From Physcia stellaris (lineage: Eukaryota > Ascomycota > Lecanoromycetes > Caliciales > Physciaceae): a DNA stretch of 64,000 nucleotides. Location: assembly GCA_018902385.1 (NCBI GenBank), contig JABSSW010000005.1:310001-374000 (forward strand), in the 5' to 3' direction. Below, piece by piece: positions 24,818 through 35,747 of this stretch. Each line of letters begins with the position of its first letter. The stretch's first letter is position 1. The notes beneath the pieces are model-generated. The model saw only the letters and a list, made by a program, of their open reading frames with translations. It was not told where the DNA came from and made no database searches. Made by a program: the position numbers and the translations under genes.

Positions 24818-25124
24818 GGTTTCACCTCCAACGGCATAGGACTGTAGTTCTACCTAAGTTTCGAAATCATTCAGTCTGTTCTTGCTACCAAATCGAACGA
24901 AGCTTTCCAATAGTCATCTTAAGATTGCTGGATGTATGTCTGAGGTCGCGTTGCGGGTGACACGGAAGGAACACGAAAGTGCGAAGCGGACCGGTCGGAA
25001 AGCGCTTATGTAATTGACCTTCAGGCTTTGGCATCAGGCATAAGGTAGCATAAGCCATGGACCTTTGCTGGATACTCTAGAGATATCAAAGACAGTTTTC
25101 TAGTTGTTCGATCGAACTCCAATT
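24818..25124. other. Intergenic between convergent genes
   Basis: Shared 3' region of the HET gene (+) and the first F-box-like gene (-). Contains the first unit of a 25-bp tandem duplication. Confidence 0.5.
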
Positions 25125-25148
25125 CTAGTTGTTCGATCGAACTCCAAG
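25099..25148. repeat. 25-bp tandem duplication at the end of an F-box-like gene
   Basis: Two adjacent copies of a 25-bp unit (25099-25123 and 25124-25148) differ only at the last base. The stop codon of the minus-strand gene (25125-25127) lies inside the second copy, and the same stop triplet occurs in the first copy. Confidence 0.9.
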
Positions 25149-25840
25149 AGTATAGTGAGGCCCCTTCCTTCGGGAGGCGTAAACTTTTTCCATGAATCTA
25201 TCAGACGCCGCACCGTAGACTTTACTGCGTCGGGACTTGAATGAATTTTCCATGACCGCGAAGCACCTATCAACGAACTCAGGAGACAATTCCTTGCCTG
25301 CCAAACAGAGCTGGTCTATATGCCACCACTTTTTATTGTCCCAATACAGATAAACGTCGCTGCTTGGTTCCTTGTGGACAATCGGTACTACGTCTCCATC
25401 ACTGTCAATTTCGAGCTGCCATAGGACGAGAACCTCCATAGTGAGTAGAATACGACATTCCTTAGGTTCAAGGCGTAGTGGCCGGCGCCCGTTACGGACC
25501 TGATGATGTAGAGATCGCAGAACCGGCTTCACATTCCCACGCCTACCCGCTTGACTGATCTCAATAAAGGGAGCTGGGGTGAATACGTCCACGTTTCTCG
25601 CAAGAAGCTCGTTAAAAGTGACAGCTGTGTAGACGAGCGACTCATCGCTGGAGTACAAGGCGTTGAATACCGATGAGATTTGTATCAGAGAGCGGAGGGC
25701 GAAGGTGTCCGGGAGGCTCTTGAGTATCTGAAGCATCAACTCTGCAAATTGTCATCAGACGCTGAAAAGCATTCAGAGTTGAAGGAGCGCCATTTACCTG
25801 CTGGTAAAGATTCGAGCATGGAACGCGAAGATGACGACAT
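25125..25840 (-). CDS. F-box-like protein, local family member 1
   Basis: Two exons on the minus strand, 25840-25798 and 25741-25125, 219 residues. The short first exon encodes MSSSSRSMLESLPAE; splicing (GTAAAT...TTGCAG, 56 bp) joins it to LMLQILKSLPD, producing an F-box-like L-P-x-E-L-x-L-x-I-L helix. Downstream blocks shared with three other genes here are VTxNELxxRxxD(V/I), a L-(E/D)-x-(K/Q/D)-E-C-R motif, and a tryptophan-rich E/D-x-x-Y-W segment. Fungal F-box-like proteins of this kind form large, unstable families; they may act as SCF adaptors, but no substrate-binding repeat is visible. The stop lies inside a recent 25-bp tandem duplication. Confidence is good for the gene, moderate for the F-box call. 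Confidence 0.75.
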
Positions 25841-26667
25841 TGTTGCTGTATCTGAAGTGCGTTTAGCATGCGTCTAGTGAAGAAACTTTCAGCTTACTTG
25901 TAAGACTGCAACGCTAGCGCAATGCTGTCAGATCATGCATAGGCTGCACTCCTTCATTGCTTCGTGGAGTCTACCTGACGAAAGTAAATGTAATGTTTAC
26001 CTTACAGAGATCATCGCGTCGAGCGCGTGTGGCCTGCCGCTTCGTGCTTGGTGCCAAGCCTCGCTTAGCTTTCCCAGCAAGTCTTAGCGTATCTTCTGAC
26101 ATCATCGTACCTCCTTTACCAATCCCCATCCGCAAATACACCATCACTGTATCAGGTCCTGCTTAGCCTTAGAGTGCCTACCTGGTATCAAGAAAGAGTC
26201 AAGGCCTATCCTATGACCTTACACATCGCAACCATTGCATCCTAGGACTTGTCACTGCCAGCCCATACCTTAAAGAGTAGATTACTCGTAACTCGTGTGC
26301 TTGTTTCCCTTAGCCATGGTTGTAGCATTGATATTTACCTCAAGAGTCTCGATCAATGGCCTATCGAAAGCTCACCAGGTGTGATCGCCGGTACGGAGTA
26401 CTTTGTGAGTTGCCAGTCTTCAGAGCGGTGATACTATCTCCCATAAAGTCATATTCATGGCATGAAAACATGCTCCTCGTGACAGGTCGGATTTCGACCT
26501 CCTTGTTGAGCTATCTCAAATCCTTCATCCTCATAAACCCTCGCATGCTATCTACCACGAAGAATTCAATCATACACGTCTGAGCCCCCGTCAGCTCAAC
26601 CAAATCCTCTGGCGTTCCCTCCCTCGCGCCATTCCCTCCAGCTGCGCCTAATAGTCTCTCAAAGTAT
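25841..26667. other. Intergenic between F-box-like genes
   Basis: No independent gene recognised. The frame at 26511-26822 (-) overlaps the 3' end of the next F-box-like gene in another phase and may be its displaced C-terminus (see that entry). Confidence 0.4.
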
Positions 26668-27342
26668 CTAGCGCCCAAGTCTTGACCGCCTGTTGCAATA
26701 TGCATGCACAAAAGCCTCCCTTTGACCCATCGCAACCTGGTGCGGCGCGTAACCCTGATCGTCGAACGATATGCGTTTGTGGCGACGAGGAAAGGCCCCA
26801 TACATCCAGTACTCGCTCTCATCCGGCGGGATAGTTTGAAGGCGAACCGGTGCCATGTGAGGGTTTGAGCTTAAGTTAGGGATACCTGCGTGGGCGAATC
26901 CATCGATGACCCAGAGCACGATTTCCTGAATGCAGCGGAGAGCTCTGCACTCTTGCTCATCCAGTTGAAGAACTCCTTTCTTCGTTTTGATTTGCGAATA
27001 CAAGGAACTGAGCGCAGAGCGCATATCAATCTCGGCGGAGTCAGGTCGGATGAGGACTTCGACGAGCGGGGCAGGCGTGAGGATGTCTAGACCGCGGGGT
27101 AGGAGCTGGTTGATCGTAACAGCAGTGACTATCTGTTGGCGGAGGCTTTCCGTGTTGCAGAGGGTTCTAAACGAGGGCGAGGCGAGCACCAAGGAGTGGA
27201 GGGTGGAGAGATTGGGAATGTGGTGCAAGATACTGAGGTGGAGTTCTGGAGGTTTGTAAAAGTAAGGTTAGCTGAGGAATACGAGGACTTTTAGTGGGTG
27301 GAAAGACATACCTGTAGCAAGGGACTCGAGGTTGGGTGCCAT
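26668..27342 (-). CDS. F-box-like protein, local family member 2
   Basis: Two minus-strand exons, 27342-27312 and 27245-26668, 202 residues. Exon 1 encodes MAPNLESLAT; the 66-bp intron (GTATGT...CTCCAG) joins it to ELHLSILHHIPN, rebuilding the same F-box-like start as member 1. It then has the family block V-T-I-N-Q-L-L-P-R-G-L-D-I-L-T-P-A-P, the L-D-E-Q-E-C-R motif and an E-Y-W segment. The C-terminus after about residue 180 does not match the other members, whereas another minus-strand frame running on to 26511 reads GGQDLGARYFERLL, closer to the family. A one-base shift near 26700-26760 is possible but not proven. Confidence 0.65.
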
Positions 27343-27931
27343 CGACCGTATTTGGGGAGGTATTTCCGGATGTATTACCTTCGTCGATCTTTAGGTGTGC
27401 CAGTGGATGAGATCGTGATGCCCAAAGCGATCTAGCAGTGAGTTCTGTCAATCTGCTCAATCTGCTATAAACAGACTTGAAACGTGTAGAGGTTGTGAGA
27501 ATGACTGGAAATGTGGAATACACTATCCGTGGCAGAAAAATTCGAGGTATCTATCACTGTCAGGTGAATTGGTACGTGCAGGTGAATTGATAGATGTAGG
27601 TGAATTGGTAAATTTAGGAACAGCCTCACCCATACCAAAAAAACTAAATCTATGTTTTCTGGTAGGTCCATCCCTTAATACCTGATTCGCGGTTTTGAAA
27701 TTTCGATATTTCAGGTGATCCTTTTGCTGGGCAGCAATTCGTTCCGAAGTGTTACTGTACCTCCAGTACTGTTCTTAGAAGATCCCTCACATGACCCTTC
27801 GACTCCACCGTCCAAAGAACCTTTGTAGCTTTTTGTCTAGCTTCTATTAGCCAATGCTGCGCAGGTCAAGTGAAATCCTATCTCTAGTATACTCTTCTCG
27901 CTCCTTGCTCCCAGCTCCCAGATTCCTTAAC
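27343..27931. other. Intergenic, short GGTGAATTGAT-type repeats
   Basis: At 27558-27607 the words CAGGTGAATTG, CAGGTGAATTG and TAGGTGAATTG recur at about 20-bp spacing. No gene recognised. Confidence 0.5.
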
Positions 27932-28455
27932 TCACCATCGACACTCAGCTCTCGCACGAACAAATCTCGCCAATCTGTCTTCTTTTGTGGACCCGTCTTC
28001 CTTTGGTGGGTCGTTCCTCAGGTACACGGCCTTATAGCAATCACCAAGAAACCGATACCGCGGGGTCTCCCTGCTTGAGTCACGATAACCAATAGTTTTC
28101 TGCCCAAATTCATCGACCTTGCGATCCCACTTGACGACATCTCCAAGATGCATCAACGACCTGCACTCATCGCTGTTGAGACGGAATGCGCGGCCTTTGC
28201 ACCTTCGCTGAGCCTACAGGGGTTTGAGTGCCGGTTTCGGAACGTCGGTTGGAAAGCCTCTGAAATCACAGATCTCAAGTAGAGGCGTTAGGGGGAGTAA
28301 AGTAATTCCTTTGTTGGCTAACTCATTGAGGGTAACTGTTGTAACAATACGTTGTCGAAAAGATTTGAAGATTTGGTACAGGCCTGGTGACGCCTGAATT
28401 GCTGAGAGCAAGGTTGCAATATCTGGGATGCTTTCCATGACTAAAAGCTTCAGTT
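27932..28455 (-). pseudogene. F-box-like family member 3, in-frame stop
   Basis: Minus strand. One continuous frame carries the family blocks (SIPDIATLLSAIQASP, then VTLNELANKGITLL, then LNSDECRSL and VVKWD), but it is cut by TAG at 28214-28216 within KPALKPL-stop-AQRR. Alignment with member 1 is gap-free across the stop, so the lesion is a single base change; CAG to TAG would be enough. The splice acceptor (TTACCAG) with a GCTAAC branch is present at about 28456, but no matching first exon (Met...LPxE) was found upstream. I therefore call a pseudogene. Sequencing error cannot be ruled out. Confidence 0.65.
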
Positions 28456-29370
28456 CTGGTAATATTCGGTTAGCAATCAGTTTTTTGTTCTTTTTGACGT
28501 TAGGATTGGCTGAATCTAACAGCCTTGTCAGGGTATTATCAGGGATATTGCAGGAAGAACACGAGTATAGGAAAAGTAATTGAGATCAAACCAAAAGCGT
28601 TAGAAAGAGTCCTAACACTTTGCCTAACATTCAGCGACATACCTGACGGTAACATTTCCGGTGATGAAGGTTTCTGTGAAGCAGAGTTGCATTCAACTTG
28701 TACTCTGCACGTGTTGTTTCCCTGCCAAAATGAGAGAGTCTTATTCACTTCATGAGGGTCGCTGGGTGACATCCAAGTCAACTGCAGAAGAGGCAGCGCT
28801 GCCATAATTGTCTTGGATCTGTTGACCTCCTCGAGCAACTGGACAAAAGGAATATGTCCGAAGAAGATAGTGCGGAAGGCCTCTGTTCGAAAGATCTATG
28901 CTGTCATGATTGATATGTTTCTTGCTTACTTGTTACGGGAAGCTCCTGAGGTAAGTAAGTAATAGCCTTGTGGCGTGCAGTATCCTCAACAGCTCACTCA
29001 ACAAAATTCATCGACCTCATATAATGAAACTTAGATCCTGGTTTCGGAATCCAACAAATAAATCAAATAAAGATGGAGCAAGTAAAGATTAGAGAAGAAT
29101 TGATGAGTATTGACCGGACTTCAAGTCAAGCAGCCATAGGGTAAGCGACCCTTGAAAGAAGTACAACCTTGATGCTGTTATCCGAGGTTGTGAAAGTTCA
29201 CTTTGAGCGAATCTGAATTGTAAGTAATCTCGAGAGATGAAATATCCAGAGTTATGCCTCTACCTGATCCGATCAGCCACGGTTTTCAACATCGAGACCC
29301 CCTAGTACCTGTTGCTTGAATATATGCTGCTATTTTCTATCGCATTCGAGATCCGATTGTGATGGTAATC
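28456..29370. other. Intergenic; possible coding remnant at 28540-28900 (-)
   Basis: A minus-strand frame from about 28900 to 28640 reads as a plausible but unrecognised peptide (FFGHIPFVQLLEEVN at its start) ending at a GTATGT donor. It has no start codon or partner exon that I could find, so it is left as a possible decayed exon. The remainder shows nothing. Confidence 0.3.
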
Positions 29371-30563
29371 TCAATCGTCCTCATTGCTCCCACTACTGCT
29401 CCCACTATCACGCCGATCCTCATAAAGCTCTCTTCGAAGTCTCATCTTATCCCTTCGCCGCCTCTTCTCCTCGGAAAGTCCAGGTTCTTCCTCAGCCAGC
29501 CATTCGGCGGAGACGAGATCCAAGAACTCGTGTTCAATACAAGCATATTTCCCTAGCGCTATAACGTGATATGAATCATGCTCCTGCCAGTAGAGGAAGT
29601 TGTCCAACGGGTCACTGAAAAAGGACACATTTCGCTCCCGCGTGCTTTCGTCGATAACAACCTCCCATTTGACAATGTCATGGAGATCTTGCAAGGCAAG
29701 ACACTCGTCAATGTCCAGCTTTTGAATTCTGCCAGAGGGAGCTTCAGATCGATATTGAAATTCATGAAGCTTCAAAAGAGCAGAACGGAGCCGATCACTT
29801 GGCTCTCCGCCGCATGTGGTCCTGACCTCGAGAATACTGAAGGATGAGAGCACATCGACACCGCGACTAGCAAGTTCATTCAATGTTACCTACTCATAGA
29901 GTCAGCGAGCACCACCAGAGGAACGGACAGAAATGGGATGTTGGCGACTCCTCGACGCTTAGGGCAAGTATAACTTACATAGGTATACGACTCCTCGCGT
30001 GTGGAGAGATAAGTCGTGTGGATGAGCGGCGAAGCATGTACTATGGCAGACAGATCTCGTGTATTTGATAGCTCATGCAAGATCATGATTTGGATCTCTA
30101 CTGGCAAGGACTCCAGTGGCGACTGGCTTGTACCTAGGCTCAAGTGTGATATTTGCTCGTCCAGCGTTTGGGAGATGGCTAAGGTGGGATGGCTAGCGCT
30201 TCTTTCACTGACTTTCTGAGTGACAGCGCTGGTGCGATTTGGCTGATGCTCCTCGCAATCTTCCACTGGGGTACCACTATGGTCAACTATTTCCTCGTGG
30301 CTTACTGACTCTTCCAGAGCTATGCCATTCGTGTCTGTATCCCGAGGCATCATGATGTTTTCAGCTCCCGTCTGTGGGTCCTCTTGTAGAGTCGCGATAT
30401 TCTGAGCCAGGGAAGCTACCGCAGAGAACAATTGGAGCATGAACAAGTAACCAATGACTTCTTCTTTTGTAGTCGAAGATTTGATGATCGAGTCCATGAT
30501 GATGAATGCTGCAGTCGGGTCTGATGAAGTGTGATGCTGTTGCTGGGAAATAAAATGTGACAT
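29371..30563 (-). CDS. F-box-like protein, local family member 4 (long form)
   Basis: Two minus-strand exons, 30563-29979 and 29889-29371, 367 residues; the 89-bp intron (GTAAGT...GAGTAG) joins SYTY to VTLNELASRGVDVLS exactly where the family block lies. The F-box-like segment LESLPVEIQIMILHELS is at about residues 151-167, preceded by a 150-residue acidic, Glu/Ser/Thr-rich region absent from the other members. The C-terminus is highly charged (EKRRRRDKMRLRR followed by Asp/Ser). Start: the ATG at 30563 gives MSHFISQ; an alternative ATG about 22 codons later is possible. The intron position differs from the two short members, where it falls inside the F-box helix. Confidence 0.7.
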
Positions 30564-31295
30564 GCGCCAAGGAAAAAGTGTTGACTCGTGCTAAACCCAA
30601 TGCTGCTGCCTAGTGACTGCACGGAACGCTGACTAATCATGATATCTTGGCAACACCGAAGTCCATAAGTAGTACATCTAGCCGTCACGTATAACATCAT
30701 TGTTGTCTATCCACAGCCCACAGCAATGACCCAAGGCGATGTGACCCGTTCGCCTAAGCGGATGATCTACTGTGCATCACCTGACCTGACACCCAACTTG
30801 CACTCGAATAGCTCATCCTGTTACACAGACGCGTCTTCGAGTTCGGAGGAAACGGACTCCCAAACTTGAGTTCATTCATTCCCCGCTCTTGTTTTCATGT
30901 TGAGAGATAATTTTCATATGAAGCTTCAAAGGAACTCCTAATGCACTATCCTATGGTCATGTAGCTTGCCTTGTGTGGTATACCCTTTGTGACGAAACAT
31001 GTACCCGGTCTTGACAAAATCCACTTTGATCTAACATGAAAGAAACATCATTTTCTGATTCCATCCCATATTGGGTAATCGTAGCTCCATCTGAAACTCA
31101 TAGACGAATGGAAGATTCTCCTAGCGAATGGCAAGTTCCAAATTATTAGCAAAGCAAACAAGGAGGACAAAGACACTGCGGAAGAGGTTTCAAAGCTCAG
31201 ATGAGCAGGAAACCTATTTAGACTGGGTAATTCCTGTTGAGGCTGGGAAGAATGCCTGAAGCAGAGGTTACAACAACGATAAGTCCAGCTTAGCC
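30564..31295. other. Intergenic with a MITE fragment
   Basis: Divergent promoter region between F-box member 4 (-) and the Ser/Lys-rich gene (+). Holds fragment F of MITE family 1. Confidence 0.5.
31030..31100 (-). mobile_element. MITE family 1 fragment F
   Basis: On the minus strand the words CGATTACCCAATATGGGA and GATGTTTCTTTCAT match the core of copies A and B (GATTACCCGACTTGGGA). No terminal repeats remain. Confidence 0.5.
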
Positions 31296-32207
31296 ATGAA
31301 GAATCGCAGCAAACCCACAAAGAAAAGTTCCTCCAAGAGAAGACGAAGCTCCCATCTCTCCGATGATGCTGAATCGAGTTCCCCACATCCACAAGAGCGA
31401 TCTGCGAGCATTGGAAACCCGGAGCCCGACAAGGGAGCAACTGTGACGCCTAGCGAGGAAGCACCGCCAAAACGGAAAGGAAAACAGCCTTACAAGAAAC
31501 CAACTTCAGCACCCAGCAAGGAAGCACAATCGAAATCAAACCCAGAACAAGCTGATGTCACACCACCACGACAAAATCACTCACGGTTTGGCAGACCCGT
31601 GAAGGACGCGAATTATGACATGCACTTTCACCACGGACTCGATACCTCGCCAAAAGCAGTTGCCAAACACGAAGCGCGAATTCAGCGATCCAGAGCTAGC
31701 TCAGCCACGCGTTCTGTGAAGGCGCCATCTAGGAAGAAGAAGGGAGACTTAGATGTGCCTTCGGCATCAACTGAGCCGGTAAATACCCCGACCGCTAAAG
31801 TCAATCGGGGTAGGGCCAAGCAAGTCTCTCGAGAACCTCATTCGGCATTGGTAGAGGGCGTGGATCTCAGTCCCCGAGCAGAGGATGCCATCGATTCGGA
31901 GCTAGTGGTATCAGATGCAGACTCTGGTAGCGGTTCGAATTCAACTTCTGGATCAGATGTCGAAGGAGTCGAGCGGCCAGGAAGCCCAAAGGCTGCCACT
32001 AATTCGGAGTCAGGGGCATCGGATGCTGACTCTGGTAGCGTTCTGGACCAAAGCAATGGATCGGATGTCGAAGAAGTGGTCGAGCGGCCAGTAAGCCAAA
32101 ACCAACTAATCAGCTGGATTTCGATTATTATGCGGGCATTGCTCGGAGGATTCTGGAGGTTGCTGGGACTCATCTGGGGGCTGCTGAAATGGTTGCTGTT
32201 TTGTTAA
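31296..32207 (+). CDS. Ser/Lys-rich protein with hydrophobic C-terminal tail
   Basis: A single exon of 303 residues. I recognise no family. Residues 1-80 are basic (K, R, S, P rich: KKSSSKRRR near the start) and look nuclear or nucleic-acid binding. A middle block has R-F-G-R-P-V-K-D-A and Y-D-M-H-F-H. Residues about 200-268 contain two copies of a ~35-residue acidic repeat (SDADSGS...GSDVE...VERP), also visible in the DNA at a ~107-bp period. The last 30 residues are strongly hydrophobic and tryptophan-rich (ISWISIIMRALLGGF, then WGLLKWLLFC), like a tail anchor with a C-terminal Cys. Composition is consistent along the frame, which supports a real gene, but no homologue was recalled. MITE fragments lie on both sides in opposite orientation. 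Confidence 0.6.
   Translation: MKNRSKPTKKSSSKRRRSSHLSDDAESSSPHPQERSASIGNPEPDKGATVTPSEEAPPKRKGKQPYKKPTSAPSKEAQSKSNPEQADVTPPRQNHSRFGRPVKDANYDMHFHHGLDTSPKAVAKHEARIQRSRASSATRSVKAPSRKKKGDLDVPSASTEPVNTPTAKVNRGRAKQVSREPHSALVEGVDLSPRAEDAIDSELVVSDADSGSGSNSTSGSDVEGVERPGSPKAATNSESGASDADSGSVLDQSNGSDVEEVVERPVSQNQLISWISIIMRALLGGFWRLLGLIWGLLKWLLFC
31893..32095 (+). repeat. Two ~107-bp in-frame repeats inside the Ser/Lys-rich gene
   Basis: Unit 1 begins GATTCGGAGCTAGTGG at 31893, unit 2 AATTCGGAGTCAGGGG at 32001. Both include GCNGACTCTGGTAGCG and GTCGAGCGGCCAG. They encode the acidic SDADSGS repeats. Confidence 0.85.
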
Positions 32208-32248
32208 TGAGACATATCTGCTTTTTCTGTCATCTTGTTTTGTTTCTA

Positions 32249-32345
32249 TCCCACAGCCTGGTAGTCAGTGGTGCTTATTCCTTAGGATACTCTCATAGTA
32301 CATCGACAGATATACGGTTACCCGACTTAGGTGCAGATGTTCAAG
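32249..32345 (+). mobile_element. MITE family 1 fragment E (5' half)
   Basis: Begins TCCCACAGCCTGGTAG just after a TA (32247-32248), followed by AGTGGTGCTTATTC and GGTTACCCGACTTAGG, which match copy B in order. The 3' half and right terminal repeat are missing; the sequence runs into the end of the oxygenase pseudogene. Confidence 0.6.
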
Positions 32346-35300
32346 TGCTTGCGACCGCTCCTCTACTTTGGTCCTCTCCGATAATTCTCTGGTGCTTACA
32401 TTGCTGCATTCCATGATCCTCGTTGTCCCGTTTCCTCTTCCCCTGCCCGACCTCTCTAAGAAGCTTGCTTTCGTTGTTACTCTCTTTGTTGGTGACAGTG
32501 TTACCTACCAATCCAATTCTCGCTTCCCAGTCTTCGCCGAGCATCCACTTCAGTCCCTCTTCACCAAAATCGAAAATGGCTTTCCTGGCAACTCCTTGAC
32601 GATTCCTCCATTCACTGTGCGCATATTCCCACGCTGCGTGGGTTTTAAGTATGATTAGGGTGTATGGCGTTCTGGCTTTATCTAGCTTTGATCGGCAATG
32701 ACGACCTTCTAGACGTTCCTCAATATGTGTTCGGCCTTGGGCATTAATGGAGAAATAAAATTCTTGACGTGAAGGCGAGGCGAGAAATATGTTGAGACGC
32801 TGACAAATCATGCAGTCCATGATTGGGCAGCTGGTTAACTCATCTTGCTTCCAACCTTTAGGTTCGGGAGGTTCGGCTGCTACGTATGTATCGATGTATG
32901 CTGATAAGACCCTTTCAGATAGGCGAGTATATTCGGTTATGGGGTTTTGGAATTGTTCATTTTCGTGAGGAGATCGCCAATTAAGGGAAAGAGAATGGTC
33001 TCAATGACTCCGAGACCAGCATTGGGCAGTGCGCCGATAACCTTATTGATGAGCCTATCCTTTTACTCGTGGAGCTGAAACCACTGGAGAAGTTCGAAGA
33101 GAGTAGATAGATGGGTGGATTCTAGAAAGGTTTCGTCGCTGCTTTCAGCAATACTAAACTCCTTAAATCTGCAACCATCGTCTGGCTGAGACTTTGGGTT
33201 ATACTTGCGACGACTACCATAGTAAGGAAGAGGATTCCCATAATCATAGCGATGTGGCCTCGGCCAATCATATGAGTAGGCTTCTGAACTGGGCAGGTGG
33301 GTTGGGAATTTCAAGTCCTGAATTAGCTTCTCGACCACCTCCTTGCAGACTATGTGGGCAGTCACCATACGAATCCGTTTCGTCTCAACAACATCTGAAA
33401 GCTCGACCAAGAATGTCACCACGAAGTCCAAATTCGAGCTATATCTTTTGATCAAGTAGATGACGTTCTGCCATGTGGACTCGTCACCGTACTTCACAAC
33501 AGTATCCGCAAGCGGTCTAGAATCCGCAGTTGTGATGGCAAGCTTCTCGATACGAGTACAGAGTATCGCCTGGGCCAATGCATACTCCAAGGTATCAGTC
33601 TGCTGCGTCGAATCTTGTCCGCTGTCTCGATACTTAGAGACGAGGATTCCAAGGGCTTCTAGTCTTCTAGAAACTTGCGATACCTGACACAACGCAAGTT
33701 TGAGCCTAGAGATATATCAGCTCAAGTTCGTAGCATGACACCTAACATTAGTCAATTCATAACCGAGCAAGCTTGCAACATTAGCTAGCATGGACTACTG
33801 TTCTACATAAGAGAAATGGGTTTGGGCGGAGAAGCCAAACTTTGAAGGAGAGTTGAGGAACCTTACCCTTCATGCCACGAACCAATGTCACGGTGTGCGA
33901 GCTCCTTCCCAAGCTCCTCAAAGACCGTAAATGGGAATGTATCTGGTGGACATTGGCTAGCAGCATCCTCTAGGATCTTCGGTTTGTCAAGGCGTAAGAT
34001 GGCAGTCATAATGGACGCCATGTCATGAGGAGAGACAGATTTCAAGGCTCTGTTGCTTCCACCTTGCACTTGCGCTACGACCTCTTCTCGGTCATTGGAT
34101 TTCAATGCAATGACAAGCTTGCAGAGCTTTTCGAGTTCCTCTGAGGCAAAGTCCTCCCTGTCGCCCTCGTCCAATTCGCGCAGCAGCGTAGATACCCAAA
34201 GCTCAACATCGAGGCCTTCAGCACTGGATAGGAATTCAAAAAGTTCTGGCCTCCAGACAATGACCAAACAGCTTTTATGATAGAAATGCGTTGCTCTGCA
34301 TCCCTCGTTGCCGGTGAATCCTTCAAACTCTTCTGTGCAATCCTCTCCGAAGCCATTTTCTTGGAGATTATTGACTATGTCATCTTCCTCGAACTCGATG
34401 TCCGTTGCTAGACGCTGACCATCCGGCAAAAACAACTTCTGTAGCTTCCATGAAGACTCCTCCTCGTCAAGAAGCTCGTGGTACATTACACCGTGCGGTT
34501 CATAAGGGTCATCTTCATCGCCATCAACACCTCCAGATTCCATAAACTCAAGGTGTGCAAGATAGAAAGGATATCCTTGCCTCTCGCAAGCTTGCGATAC
34601 ATAGCGCGCGATTTGTTGATCTCTGCCTTTCAGCTGATCAACCCGGATATTTGCTTCGGAGTATTCATGATCGAGTATGTATATCATTTGGGCATACGGT
34701 CCGCATGATCCACTGTCTTCGTCGGGAAACTGTTTCCACCGTTCAAGGAGACGAGCTATGTTGCTTCGGTGGTCATCTAGATTTGTTGCTACTTGGGTTT
34801 TGTTGGACGACTGGCGCATAAGGTTGTAAGTGAAGACTAGCCGCTATAGTATCATGCAATTAGCCATCAATCATGTAACAGGAACTACCCCCTCAATAGA
34901 TTCTAGCTATCGGGATACGCCAGGACTTGGAAAATTCGAACGTCGGTGGCTAAGCGGACAACTCTAATTTAAATGATGCTGGGCCAAGTCCAGCGTATTG
35001 CCGTCTCTCACATGAAGATAAGGCAGAGTGAGTCCTTTTCATGTTTTAGAAGGGGGAAAGAAGCCATCAGTTCAACTCACATGGCCGCTTGTGACCTTCT
35101 GCACGGAATGATTGACATCAGCATACCAAGCCAGGTACTCATACCCAAAATCGCACTTCTTCTGTGTGCTCAGAGTACGCTTCTCGTTGCGTAGCTGTAC
35201 AATGACATCGCCACCAGTATGCTCCGCTGGCAGCGCAATCACCAATGTCGCGAACATGCCAGGAGCCTTTTCGGTACTGCCAAAGCTCAGTAGACTGATC

Positions 35301-35747
35301 GCACCAACGGACGTCCACTTACTCTCGGTGTGTATCGAAAAAAGCGCCTTCCTCATAAAGTAGCATCTTGTGTAACTCAGCCCGAATACCTTTCGATAAA
35401 TCGAGGACACCTAGTTCTTCTGCTACATGACCGATGGCATTATCTACGGTCTCCTTCCAAGCAGGGTTCCGGATCTCAAATTGGCTAGGATTCAGCTCCC
35501 ATGTCTTTCGGACTGTTGGATCGACACATGTTTCGCTTCCCTTGCCGAATGGAGCTTCGTGACTTATACGACATAAGTCCTTCGCATCACGCTCGGAGAG
35601 TGGGAGGCCGATCTTGCCAATGCCTTCAACGAAAATACCCGGATTAGCTGCATCCCGCAATGTGCCCGAAGTTCCGAACGTTCCGTTGTCAATGACTTCG
35701 AGATAGTTGCGAAGATGGTCTTTGACGTCCTTATATTCTGAATCCAT
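32341..35747 (-). pseudogene. Large fungal 2OG-Fe(II) oxygenase, broken by stop and frameshift
   Basis: Minus strand; exons 35747-35323, 35276-35081, 34843-33867 and 33705-32341. Start MDSEYKDVK. The first three exons join cleanly into a prolyl-4-hydroxylase-like domain: H140-R-D142 (iron ligands), H198 and the GHRLVFTYNL Arg (R208) for 2-oxoglutarate. The last exon is broken twice. TAA at 33063-33065 interrupts QLHE-stop-KDRLINKV in the same frame. The frame then shifts near 32960-32963, where an A4 run on the coding strand seems one base short. Beyond the shift the family's Cys-rich C-terminus (CPIMDCMICQRLN) is intact to 32341. Repaired length would be about 987 residues, as expected. Without repair the product ends at 746 residues. 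Both lesions could be real decay or errors. Confidence 0.75.

Noticed and set aside
28539-28838. 99-codon minus-strand frame as an independent gene
   Set aside because: Start is a TTG in the listed frame, no partner exon or domain was found; kept only as a possible decayed exon.
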